Below, piece by piece: positions 11,470 through 22,031 of a stretch of 64,000 bases of DNA (within the stretch, counting starts at the first letter, position 1; every line of letters begins with the position of its first letter). The notes below the pieces were generated by a model. That model had not been told where the DNA came from. It saw only the letters and a list, made by a program, of their open reading frames with translations, and made no database searches. Origin of the DNA: Oscheius dolichura (taxonomy: Eukaryota > Nematoda > Chromadorea > Rhabditida > Rhabditidae); the NCBI GenBank assembly GCA_932521035.1, contig OW051493.1:5456001-5520000 (forward strand), given 5' to 3'. The translations under genes were made by a program, and so were the position numbers.

Positions 11470-11550
11470 ATGATGGACGATCTGTCGGAGAGGAGCGCGA
11501 TACTGCCGACTGGAGCCATTGGGTTTCTGGCGGGAGATGGACTCGAGAAG
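11470..11550 (+). other. Possible isolated 5' exon (27 codons), owner unknown
   Basis: A TTTTCAG acceptor precedes two ATGs, 27 open codons and a GTGAGT donor. It could be an upstream exon of the KCNQ gene 0.75 kb downstream, but its phase (0) does not fit the exon beginning at 12299, so another exon would be needed. Confidence 0.25.
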
Positions 11551-12298
11551 GTGAGTCTGAGATGAAAGAGAGGTGTGCTGTTTTTTTCCAAATGGGAGGT
11601 CTTTTTTGCATTAATCCCGTTCGAAATACGTGTGTAGAGGCCAGCGTTCTATTTAGTCCTGGTCGGCCGTATCCCCACCCTCCTGGCCTCTGTTCTATCA
11701 AATAGAAGATGTTTACTGAATTTATTGGATGGCTATGGTGTTGTAGTTCTGCGCCCAGTGGGAGATTGAAATTGCCGAAACATATCGTCTTGTAAGCAGT
11801 AGTTCCCATTCACCTGCCCTCCTGCAGCAATCCCATAAAGAGTATAAATGGGGCGACCTTGTTAGCCGTCTCGAGAGTAGCCGACTTTTTCCTCGACTTT
11901 TATGGGTTGTCCGATTAACCCTCTATTCCGATAACAAGCTGTTTATCCCGTTAATTGGATGCTACAATCTGTTCTTTTGTTCTGCTACCCCACTTCGGCG
12001 GGGTCTCCATTAACCTATTCCCTGCAAATTGCTTGTCTACTCGTGTCCCCGTTGAATTGGTTGATCTCGTCCCTGCCAATGAATTCGCCCGTCTGATTCA
12101 TTCTCCCCATTCAACAGTCTCCTGATGATTCTCTTTCTCCTTTTCTTTCTTTCCTAACCGAATCTTTTAAAGTTCTCCCCTAACCTGATCTTCTTCCTCC
12201 GGTAGAATGCTCCTTGAGCCACTCCACCAGGTAGTTTGTTCAGTCCTTTCTATCCCTCGTAAGAGTGAGTATACCGTAGAGAAAGGGGGTGTCTTTAG

Positions 12299-15200
12299 TC
12301 GGGCGAATGCCTGCCCCCCTCGGGCACACCGGGAGCAAAGAATGTACTCTGTGTTGACGGAGAGGCTCCACTACGGGACATGGGAGATTGAGGACGGGCT
12401 GGATAGGATAGACAGGCGAGGGGTGAGTGGGAGGGCGTCGGCCACCTGCCCCGAGCAGTCCCCTCCATTTCAGATGTTCGACTCCCGCTACAGGAACCAG
12501 AAAGAGAGGAAGGCAGCCAAGCCGACTCTCCAGAGTACGGTAAGACGTTCCCCTAGCTATGAATGCCCTCTTCCAGGTCTACAACTGCCTCGAGCGACCA
12601 GCCGGCTGGAAATGTTTCCTCTACCATTTCAGGTCTGTCCCTGATCCCCTTTCCAGTGTCTTCGATTCCCCTTTCCAGTGTCTTCGTTGTTGTCCTGGTC
12701 TGTTTAATTTTATCCGTACTCTCCACCGTCGAAGACCACAGTCAATACGCAGGGGAATTACTATTCACTTTGGTAAGATTTTTCTTGGCTTCCTAGCTGA
12801 TCCATTTCCTAGGAAGTTATCTTGGTATTTTTCTTTGCAATTGAGTACTGTGTCCGACTGTGGGCAGCCGGCTGCCGATCCAAGTATATGGGAGTCATGG
12901 GACGGCTTCGCTTCGCCCGGAAGCCTATCTCTATCATTGGTTTGACTATCCTCCCCTCGAAGCTATGCTCTTCCAGATCTCTGTGTCGTCGTTGCGAGTA
13001 TCACTGTAATTCTGTTCGGAAGTGAGGGACAGGTCTTCGCCACGAGTGCTATTCGAGGAGTCCGATTCCTCCAGATCCTTCGAATGCTTCACGTCGATCG
13101 TCAGGGTGGGACATGGTTCGTTGCTTTCTGTGGTACATCGGGTACCGTCCTGTTCAGGAGACTGCTGGGATCAGTGGTGTTCATCCACCGACAAGAACTG
13201 ATAACGACATTGTACATAGGATTCCTCGGGCTCATCTTCTCTTCGTATTTTGTGTATCTGGCGGAGAAGGACCACGTCACCCCGGATCACAAGCAAAGCT
13301 TCACTTCATATGCAGATGCCCTGTCTCTTTTTCACTTTTAGCACTCTTCCGGTCAACCAAAGCGGCGGGCGTGGTTCTAAAGATCGATATACTGAATAGA
13401 ACGCATAGACCAGTATCGCATCCTTAGAAATACGCTTGGAGCTGGGGAATCTTTCAAGTTTTAGAGACACTCACACACACAAATAATAGAAAAATAGTTT
13501 TGCTCCTCGGGGAGTCGAATTAGAACTTCTATGACACCTTTTTTTGTTCTTTCGAATGAGATAGGCTATAAATTTAAAAGATTACCCGACTAGCCGCTTT
13601 GGTTGACCGAAGATTGTTCAGGTGGTGGGGAGTGGTGAGTTCTCTTTTCTTTCTCTCAAAATGTGCCGTTTTCAGATTACGGTGAGTTAGAGGATTGTGC
13701 CCTCAGTACAAAACGTTTTAGATGACGACAATAGGTTATGGGTCCTTTTCTATAGTTCTAACCCTATGAAATCCCAGGATATGGCGATATCGTCCCCCAG
13801 ACGTGGATGGGCAGAATCGTCGCCAGCTGTTTCTCCATCTTCGCCATCTCGTTCTTCGCCTTACCAGCGGTTTGTATGAATTAACAAGGGCGCCTTTTCG
13901 GTTGCCCCGTGGTTTCACGGGACGAGACCTGTTCCATTCGATAGATCGTTAAAAGTTATCCTAGAAACCTTTTTGGCTTTTTTTCCAGAACGTCCCGAAA
14001 TAATGTGTAGCACGTCGTTTCATTTAAAGGGACACTGAGAGGGACACCAACCCGAAATCTCGGGTTATTACGTACGGGTTAAGTCAAAAAAATTATTCCG
14101 GGTTGGTCTCCAGTACAATTTTATTTGATGAGATATTTAGCTTTTTTTGACTGATAATTGTAGCCAACGTCTCTGGGCATTCAACTAACATAATGGAAGT
14201 GTATATTTCTATAGAGGAGGTATTTTTTAATAACTTTGCGTGAACAAAAGAACGCCAACCCGAAAAATAACCTGCCCAGCCCTGAACCGCCCTAATAGGC
14301 AATGGATTGCGGCAAGGAGTATATATTTGCTAGGATAACTTTTGACTATTTATCGAATGGCATAGGTCTCTCGCGTGATATACGCTGATTATGGGAATAA
14401 ATTGTGAAATAGGTCTCGTCGCGTGAAATCACGGTAATTAAAAAGGTTCCCTTGAAAGATCACCAATAATCAGTTCAGGGTATTCTTGGATCGGGGTTCG
14501 CTTTGAAGGTCCAACAAAAACAGCGACAGAAACACTTCAATAGGCAGATTCCCGCGGCTGCCACCCTGATTCAGTGTCTCTGGAGGTGTCATGCCGTGGA
14601 GAAACACGACTCCGCCACATGGTAGCGTTTTTCCCGTTCTTATAAATCGCCTTCATTCGAGGAAAGTCCACATCGACCCGCTGGCAAGGGAGACCCACGA
14701 GGTATTCAAGAAAAGTAACGGGGTGCAACACGAGACGGTCATCAACAGGAAGATGCCCGCGCTATTCAGAAAACAACAATCAAAGTAATTTTATTGGAGG
14801 GGTTTCTATTTTTGGCTACAGGAGCAGTTTGACGGGGAGGAAGACGAGGGATCGTGTGGACATGGCCGAGTTGGGAGAAGTGAAGAAGGCACGGAACAGT
14901 GACAACGAGGACGACATGGTACGGAGCGATGTCAAAGGTTTGAAGATAAAAAAGAAAAACGAGAATAGAGAATCCAGCAAAGTCATTGACATTGAGAGGA
15001 GACGAGCTCGACGCCGACGACGCGGAGGACACCCCGGCCGGACCTGCCCCTATTGCCCAGTTGGTTCTATTCCCCTTCTCTGACCGTGTACTTTCCAGTG
15101 TTTGTGACCTGACCGAGGTCCACAGAAATTCTATCCGAGCCATTCGGAAGATTAAATATTTCGTAGCCCGGCGAAAGTTTCAACAGGCTCGGAAGCCGTA

Positions 15201-15622
15201 CGATGTAAGGGATGTCATCGAGCAGTACTCACAGGGACACCTGAACATGATGGTCAGGATAAAGGAGTTACAGAGGAGGTGGGGGAGGACGGGGATAGGA
15301 GACAGGGGAAGTTCAGACTGGATCAGACACTGGGCAAGCCGGGACAGTACGCAACCAATTCAGGGAGGAAGGGACAGTCTAACACCATCGGGTCCAGGCT
15401 GACCCGACTAGAAATCCAGGTGGCCTATTCTCCTTTACAAATAAAATAAACGCCTAGATCTCTGCAATTGACCGTAAGGTGGAAACCTCCGTCCGGACAA
15501 TGCAGGCGGTGTACCGGCTGCTGAGTGAGAGACAGTCGCTGGCCTCGCCCACTCCTCCCTTCGACAGCTACCACGACCGTCCCCAGTCATCCCCTCGTCT
15601 TTCCCCCGCTCCTTCATACTAG
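12299..15622 (+). CDS. kqt: KCNQ-type voltage-gated potassium channel (KQT family)
   Basis: The supported exons are (5' end uncertain) 12299..12422, 12474..12539, 12577..12632, 12679..12772, 12813..12939, 12977..13115, 13158..13322, 13622..13634, 13676..13681, 13722..13734, 13778..13869, 14479..14621, 14662..14784, 14822..14937, 14999..15059, 15099..15278, 15317..15419 and 15458..15622. From the Met at 12474 this gives 553 residues. S1 follows [12 protein letters not shown]. The S4 voltage sensor contains [19 protein letters not shown]. The pore reads WWGVITMTTIGYGD, and S6 follows with the PAG hinge. The C-terminus carries the calmodulin-binding A-helix region ([21 protein letters not shown]) and the subunit-interaction domain with the SNTIGSRL motif. 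These channels carry slow M-type K+ current in neurons and muscle. The gene is intact in phase despite two repeat insertions in introns. Confidence 0.95.
13345..13613. mobile_element. MITE-like inverted-repeat insertion in a KCNQ intron
   Basis: The ends are TCTTC(C)GGTCAACCAAAGC at 13345-13366 and its reverse complement at 13593-13613, about 269 bp apart. There is no coding capacity. It fills the intron just before the pore microexons. No clear target duplication could be fixed. Confidence 0.6.
13622..13734 (+). other. Three microexons (13, 6 and 13 nt) encoding the KCNQ pore
   Basis: The exons 13622..13634, 13676..13681 and 13722..13734 encode WWGV, IT and MTTI-G of the pore helix and selectivity filter; the next exon (13778) supplies the rest of GYGD. 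Each is flanked by AG acceptors and GT donors, and phases agree. The product matches the invariant KCNQ pore exactly in layout. Confidence 0.85.
13905..14434. repeat. Long imperfect inverted repeat in a KCNQ intron
   Basis: The left arm (about 13905-13964) carries CCGTGGTTTCACGGGACGAG followed by CCATTCGATAGA and AAAAGTTATCCTAG. The right arm (about 14330-14434) carries the reverse complement, with an extra ~60-nt segment that repeats the AGGTCTC(T/G)CGCGTGA motif. The middle has no coding sequence. It resembles a non-autonomous DNA element. Confidence 0.6.
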
Positions 15623-15795
15623 ACCATAAACAAGCCTTATTTTGAAGCGGGTCAAGGGAATTCCCCCATTGTGATCTCTGTTTCCTGGTTGAATGAACAT
15701 CTCAAAGGGTTTGCACGATCTTTGTACCCGGCCATGTGGAGGCATTGACTGATAAGCGAAGGGGGAAACGAGTTCATTTTGGCCGGCTCCACGAA

Positions 15796-16581
15796 ATGGG
15801 AAAAGTCGACGTGGACATCTACTATGATGTCATTTCCCCCTACAGCTGGATCGCATTCGAGGTTAGTCAGGGATACACGGGTCTGTAGAATAACCACCAG
15901 GCCCTGCTGCGCTATGAGAAGGTCTGGAACATCAAGGTCCACCTCAAGCCGTTCATCCTCCGGGACATCATGAAGAATGCCGGTAATAAACCACCGATGA
16001 CCGTTCCCAACAAAGGAATGTACATGCTGGCCGACCTCCAGAGGAATAGCTCCTTCTGGGGATTGCAGCTCAACCCTCCTCTGGTAGGTTCTCCTCAACA
16101 AACAGTAGCCATCTTTAGAACTTCGGCAAATGGATTCGTAATCCCCAGACTACTACGGAATATGCAATGAAGATCCTTACAGCCGTTCAGCTGGAAAGAC
16201 CGGAGCTTTTGGAAACGGTTAGCCGGCAGTATTGGGTCCGGCTGTGGACCGATGGGGAACCGATCTTCTCCGAGGAAGACCACCGAATTGTCAGTTTTAT
16301 TTCTATCCTCACGACGAAGCCAATTCTAGGTGCTCAAAGCCGCTGGCGTGCCTAATCCAGACCATTTCATTTCCAAATTGACCGACGAGAACGTAGCCAC
16401 TGTCCTGAACAACGTAACGGAGTCGGCCTCTGAACAGGGTTCTTTCGGGGCCCCGTGGATTGTCGTCCACAAGGACGGAGAGGAGCACTGTTTCTTCGGC
16501 TCGGACCGTTTCTCGCTCATCGCCGACCTCCTCGGAGAGACCTTTACCGACGGCAAGAAGGAACTAGCTGCGAAGCTGTAA
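15796..16581 (+). CDS. Glutathione S-transferase kappa, tandem copy 1
   Basis: The CDS is join(15796..15861,15901..16083,16119..16289,16330..16581), 223 residues, a usual length for class kappa. This is a DsbA-like thioredoxin-fold enzyme that conjugates glutathione and is found in mitochondria or peroxisomes of animals. The N-terminal YYDVISPYSW carries the expected catalytic serine. The helical insertion includes LKPFILRDIM and GNKPP. The C-terminal GSFGAPW and HCFFGSDRF give the GSH-contacting loop and SDR motif. It is the first of three adjacent paralogues with the same intron positions, so they arose by tandem duplication. A poly(A) signal lies at 16586. Confidence 0.93.
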
Positions 16582-16682
16582 ATAGAATAAACATGTGCTT
16601 TTCTCTCTTCGCTTCTTGACAAAGCAGTCTTTGGCCCTTTCGTGCTTTCCCCCACATTGTCTTTACTCTGCCGTCAGGGACG

Positions 16683-17472
16683 ATGACGTCAAGAAGCAAG
16701 TACCTGGTCGACATCTACTACGACGTGATGTCACCCTTCAGTTGGATTGGCTTCGAGGTAATTCCTTATGCAGCGGGCGAGAAGTGACAAAGTTATTTAG
16801 GGGATACTGAGGTACCAGAAAGTTTGGCCGATTGAAGTCCGCTTGAAACCTTTCTGGTTGAGGGAGATATTCGTGGCCACCGGCAACAAGTCTCTCGTTG
16901 CCAATCCGAATAAAGGAATACACATTATCAGAGAATTCAAACTGTTGAACGATTTCTGGGGAATGGATCTTCGCTACCCAAAAGTACCGTCTAGAAGTAA
17001 AGGGATGTAACGGGTTTAGGATTTCAAAAAGTGGATTGGCAGTCCGGAGACATCTTCCGAGAATACGATGAAGATTTTGAGGGTTATACAGGAGGAAAGG
17101 CCGGAATATCTGGAGACGGCGAGCAGACACTACTGGAAACGGCTATGGACCGACGGGAATCCCATCTTCTCGATTGATGATCACCATGCGGTGAGATCGG
17201 CAGAGTAAACAGAGCATCGGTTACAGGTGCTGAACTCTGCCAAGGTACCAGAGGAGGACTACTGGATAAGACGGGCAAAGGAGCCAGAGATAGGAGAGAA
17301 ACTGAAGGTGAACTCTGTCCAGGCCCTGTCTCTCGGCTGTTTCGGTGCTCCTTGGATAGTCGTTCACAAAGACGGGCTGTGCCACAGCTTCTTTGGCTCG
17401 GACAGATTCCACCTGATCGGCCACCTCATCGGGCAGACATTCACCACGGGGAGGAAGGAGCTGGCCGCGTGA
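16683..17472 (+). CDS. Glutathione S-transferase kappa, tandem copy 2
   Basis: The CDS is join(16683..16757,16801..16983,17020..17190,17227..17472), 224 residues. The catalytic-site region is YYDVMSPFSW. Downstream the protein has CFGAPW and SFFGSDRF. The start lies only about 100 nt after the stop of copy 1, so the unit is compact. Copy 2 is the most diverged of the three in its middle region (FWLREIFVATGNKSL). All introns are at the same positions as in copy 1. Function is inferred from the family. Confidence 0.92.
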
Positions 17473-17554
17473 TCTCTCCCCTGTGATCAGTGATATTTCG
17501 ACCGCGACCCCACGTGTTCCTCCTCTGTTTATTGTGACCTTTTCCCCGCTCTCC

Positions 17555-18460
17555 ATGGCCCCCAGTAGGTTTAATTTCCTCCTGAATAAATATTATACCA
17601 GGATCTGGTAAATTTGTCATCGACTACTACTATGATGTCATTTCCCCGTATGCCTGGATCGGGTTTGAGGTATTTCTGTTGTTTGACGGATAAGAGACAC
17701 CCACTCAGGGCCTGATCCGGTACCAAAAAGTATGGCCAATTTCCGTAAACCTCAAACCTTTTTTCCTGAGGGACGTCATGGTCACTTCCGGTACGTAACC
17801 CTCTACTTTATTTTTGTTCCTTTTTGAACTTTGCAAAATAACGGAAACCCATTGTTATAGGGAACAAAGCCCCATTAGCCGTAAAAAACAAAGGAGCATA
17901 CATGATCGTCGATCTGGAGAGGAACAACAACTTCTGGGGACTGAACCTCAAGTTCCCCGAGGTACCAATCCATCTCTCTACTGTAAAGGCCTGATCTAGA
18001 ATTTCAAAAGCTGGATCAGAAACCCAGAGACGAGTTCTCTGTCGGCCCAGAGGATTCTCCTGGCAATTCAGGAAACACAGCCGGAATTGTTGGAAGGGGC
18101 GAGCCGACAGTACTGGGACAGGATCTGGGCACGCGGATTGCCCATATTCTCCGAGGGGGACCACGAAATTGTAAAAATCGATAGGATCGAAAGAAAGGCA
18201 TTGTTTAGGTACTGAAGGAGGCCGGAGTCAAAGAGCCATCCGAGGTCATCAAGCGGTCATCTGCCGAGAAATACGGAGATCTCCTGAAGAGGAACACAGA
18301 CGCGGCCCTCGAGCAACGGGCCTTCGGAGCTCCATGGATCGTCGTCCACAAGGAGGGGCAACTGCACTCGTTCTTCGGCTCGGACAGATTCCCCCTGATC
18401 GGACACCTCATCGGACAGACATTCACCGATGGTCAAAAAGCGTTGGCCGCCAAATTATAG
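17555..18460 (+). CDS. Glutathione S-transferase kappa, tandem copy 3
   Basis: The CDS is join(17555..17564,17602..17669,17709..17790,17861..17961,18000..18170,18209..18460), 227 residues. It shares the SPYAW active-site region, AFGAPW and SFFGSDRF with the other copies. It has two introns the others lack: one splits off a 10-nt first exon, and another of 70 nt falls within a Gly codon at 17790. The start was chosen because the short first exon restores an ATG in phase; it is less certain than the rest. The AATAAA at 18494 follows the stop. Confidence 0.9.
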
Positions 18461-18493
18461 GTTATAGTTTATAACCTCGTTCTATGTGTTGTA

Positions 18494-18499
18494 AATAAA
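18494..18499 (+). terminator. Poly(A) signal of GST kappa copy 3
   Basis: This AATAAA lies 34 nt after the stop codon. Confidence 0.55.
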
Positions 18500-18792
18500 G
18501 AGAATTCGAGCCTCGGTCCTTATCTCCGCCGTCGATTGTCGCTTCCTTCCCTGCCCGCCATGACTGTCCATTCCCAAGGTTAGCTAGCCCTAATTCAAAG
18601 CCATAAATCAATACAAGCGGAGTTTTCTCACGGCGTCGAAGAAAGTGAGCAGAGGGGAATGCGTTAGGTTTTACAGCCACGCCAGGTGATATCAGACGAA
18701 CCGGTCGAGTGCAGCCCCACTCGTTTTGTCTTCTCCGTCGTCTCATTTTGTTCTCACCTGTCTCTTCTCGGATTACCTTCATTCTTCCGGAG

Positions 18793-19721
18793 ATGGCTTC
18801 TCGTGCGGCTGGTATGCTTATCAAACGGGTCCTGATGGTGCCCCCTCAACATTTCACAGTCGAGGTTGGCACTCTCCTCCCCGTGGTCAAGAATGTATAT
18901 TCAGTACGCAATTAACCCGTGGATGGGTGGAGTAGTCGACCAGGGAAAAGCCATGGCCCAGTGGACGGATCTGAAGAAGGCCATCGAGGGGGAGGGCGTC
19001 CACGTGATGACCATGGACCAGCAAAAGAGCCTCCCCGATCAGGTCTTCGTGTGCAACAGGTGGGCGACTATTTAAAACACAGTAATCGACATATTTAGCG
19101 GCCTTGTGTACCAGGATAAGGTCTATCTGAGTCGGTTCCGGCACAAGGAGAGGACGGGCGAGCAGGCCCACTACCTCCGCTGGTTCAAGGAGAACAAGTT
19201 CCAACCCCTCGGTGAGGACTACCCCGAAGTCTTCGAGGGCGGAGGCGACGCTGTCTTCTCCGATCCTAACACCCTCTGGGCTGGATTCGGAGCTAGAAGT
19301 GACAAGAAGGTAGGATTTCTTTTTCCATCAACAACCATTCTAGGTCTACGAGAAAGTGGCCAAGTTGGGCAATTTCGAGGTCGTGATCTGTGAGTTGATT
19401 CTGCCCAACTTCTACCACCTGGACACGTGCTTCGCCCCGGTGGACGAGAAAACTGCCCTCTGGTACCCGCCGGCCTTCTCGGACAACACCCAGAAGGAGA
19501 TCCTCCGCCGTCTGCCACAGTCGATCGCCGTCTCGGAGAAGGAGGCAAATGCATTCGTGTGCAATGCCATCACCATCAGGAAGAACGTGATCTCGCCCAT
19601 CGGGGTGGCCGACGAGACGAAGAAGACCCTCAAGGAGCGGGGATTCAAGGTGACCGAGGTGGACATGAGCGAGTTCATGAAGAGTGGCGGCGCCTGCCAG
19701 TGTCTCGTCCTGCGACTCTAG
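18793..19721 (+). CDS. DDAH-like amidinohydrolase (dimethylarginine dimethylaminohydrolase family)
   Basis: The CDS is join(18793..18864,18905..19059,19099..19309,19344..19721), 271 residues, close to the usual 280. Members hydrolyse methylated arginines, or related guanidino compounds, to citrulline-type products. The N-terminus shows VPPQHFTVEYAINPWM, typical of the pentein fold. FEGGGDAVF carries substrate-binding acidic residues, FYHLDTCF the catalytic His, and GGACQCLVLRL at the C-terminus the catalytic Cys. The exact substrate in nematodes is not settled, so the call is at family level. The poly(A) signal is at 19725. Confidence 0.85.
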
Positions 19722-19724
19722 TCG

Positions 19725-19730
19725 AATAAA
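19725..19730 (+). terminator. Poly(A) signal of the DDAH-like gene
   Basis: This AATAAA lies 4 nt after the stop codon. Confidence 0.55.
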
Positions 19731-20397
19731 TATCTAAACAAACCCTCCTCCTTGGTTGTACTCGTCGAGCTGTACAAGGGAACATTTCGCCTTGTGTTGA
19801 CTCAATCGTCGGTCCTTTGTTCAACATAAGCTTTTTGTTTTTGACAGATATTTGCATCAACACGTTTATTTCACATGGCCAGGACGCCATCCTATTGCCT
19901 CCAACACAGACAAAAATCAAAACAATAAAATTATGGGAAAGACCGAATTAACAGATGGATGTTGTGGCCCGGTTCAGGTCAAAAGACAACAGAGGAAGAC
20001 CGAAAGGACAACGGGGCAACATCAACCGGAGCAAATGGGGCCGAGACTCGGATGGCCACCACACCTGGCCCATCCTACCCATAGGCAGTGAGAGCGGGTA
20101 AAACATACAAATGGATAGAAATTTGATAACTATGGGCCAACCTGTACTGTGCATAGAAGGTGATATATGGTTCGGGGATGCCGTGAAAGACCGAGGGGTC
20201 CAGGCACCTGTGGGGAGGAGTTGGAAGGAGGTGAGGGGGCTAACAAGGGGAGTAACAAGGAGTAACAAGCCAACAATTCGTAGGGGTTTTCGGGGTTTTT
20301 GAGGGGAGGTTGGAGGGGCGAATTAAATAAGGAGACAACAAGAAACAAGGGAGACATAGAATTCCAAAAAATATAAGCAACAAGAGAACGGCGAAGG
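19731..20397. other. Convergent intergenic region, nothing recognised
   Basis: This lies between the 3' ends of the DDAH-like gene (+) and the Ulp protease gene (-). I see no gene or RNA in it. Confidence 0.4.
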
Positions 20398-22031
20398 TCA
20401 TTTTTGTCGGTTGAGCAGCGCCATCACGGGTTCCCACATGGCTCGGTTTGAGCAGAGGGCCAGCACGGCGCGTTGCATCTCCTGGCGGGAGTTGGCGATG
20501 GAGAAATCTTTATACTCCCCGGAGAAGTCGAAGGCATCCAACTGAAAACATCCCTTGAGACGGGCAGAGAAAGAGGAATGTCCGCAAAGGACAGCTACAA
20601 AAGAAAGGACAGGTCGGTCCTTTTTGAGTCAGGAAAACACTCACGTTCTTTGGTGGGGCCAGGAGAAAGCGAAGGGCGAATTCGAGACAGTACACCCCGC
20701 AGTCGAAGTTGTTGACCTGCTGGGGCAGGTTGCTCGGGATGACCAGAGGCAGACTGCACTTGCTCTCTTCACCACGCCACCGAAGCCACGCGTACTGAAA
20801 ACAGAATTGTTTAGACTAGGGGAGACGGACCTTGAAGAAGTCGTCAATGAGGGTGGTGATGTTCTGAAGGTTGTTCACATCCTCGGTGAGCTGGGAGTCG
20901 AAGCAGACAATACAGCCCTGTGGCTTGAAGGGGTGGCAAACGACGGCGATCGACCAGTGGTCCCACTCGTTCACGGGGATGAGGACGTAGTCTACCTCCT
21001 GGAGGTCGAAGCCTTCGACGAATTCCAAGACATCAAGGAACCGGGCATCCAACAACTTCCTCTGCGGGAGCATTTGGGTCTCGGGATCTTTGGAGGCCGC
21101 GTTCAACAGGGAGAGGTTGTGCCAGAAGATGGAGGGCAGGACTGTCACCCGCCGGGACGGGTCATCCGGTAGCACGTGCTCCACGATGTGATTTAAATAG
21201 AAGTCAACTATTGTGTCGTTTAGGAGATCCTGAAAGTACAGTCTCGGTCTGAGTCCTCACAATGACCCCTTTTCAATCGATGATTGATAGGGCACTCGAC
21301 TGCTGTCCAAATAAACATATTCACGGTCGGCGGCACTTCTGTTAGCCGGAAGGGCAGTGTACTAACCTTTTGTTGGAGACAGCAAAAGTCAGAAAGACGA
21401 ATTGTTATCGACTGGAACGGGAAACGAATCCTCAGCATTTCTGTCGAGGCTGCCAACTCGTACACGTCATTCTGGAAACGGATCTCTTTCCGAGAGGACT
21501 GTCTCCCCCGTTCCCGCTCAAAAAGAGAGGCCCCCGTTTTTTACAATCTAATAAGAGCCGTTATCGGCGGCAGACGCACTGGTCCTGGGAATGAGAGCTT
21601 CCGGCAGACAGCTGTCATTCGTATCTTTTCCGAGCTTCCACGATAAGAATGTTGCGTCGACCTGGCCCGTACCTGGTCTATCTCCTTGTCGTCCAGCTCC
21701 ATGTCCTCCAGCAGGTCGTCCTCATAGTCCAGGTGTTCGGACTGTTCCGTCTCCGAGCCGGAGGGCTCCTCGCCGTCATGCTGGTCCGTTGACTCGGCAT
21801 CGGCTGCAAATGGGATCGTTGTGTGTTGTCCAAATGGCCCAGTGAGTGTCATGACTCAGAGGTCGTTGACTGGTCTCACACGAAAAGAAGAGGTAAAAAC
21901 TGACTGTAGGCCATGCGGTCGTCGTCATCCTCGTACGGCTCCTCGTAGTATTGAGATTCCAAGGAGAAGCTCGGTCGGCTGTCGTAGCTGCCGTAGCAGC
22001 CGAAGCCGGTCTGTTGCGTCGAAACTTCCAT
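20398..22031 (-). CDS. Ulp1/SENP-type cysteine protease (peptidase C48), SUMO or NEDD8 processing
   Basis: The CDS is complement(join(20398..20541,20645..20794,20831..21229,21367..21471,21580..21624,21673..21803,21905..22031)), 366 residues. The first ~100 residues are acidic and disordered. The protease domain begins near LLNDTIVDFYLNHI. The catalytic His is in NEWDHWSI, the Asp in CFDSQ, and the Cys in NFDCGVYCLEF, in the order of the C48 family. Such enzymes remove SUMO (or NEDD8) from proteins in the nucleus. The spacing of His to Asp suggests a SENP6/7- or Ulp2-like member, but this is not firm. All exon phases join without a stop. The junction at 21579/21580 relies on a GTGCGT donor and is the weakest. 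Confidence 0.88.

Noticed and set aside
20555-21172. 205-codon plus-strand open frame
   Set aside because: Antisense shadow of the Ulp protease exons, which carry an ordered His-Asp-Cys triad.
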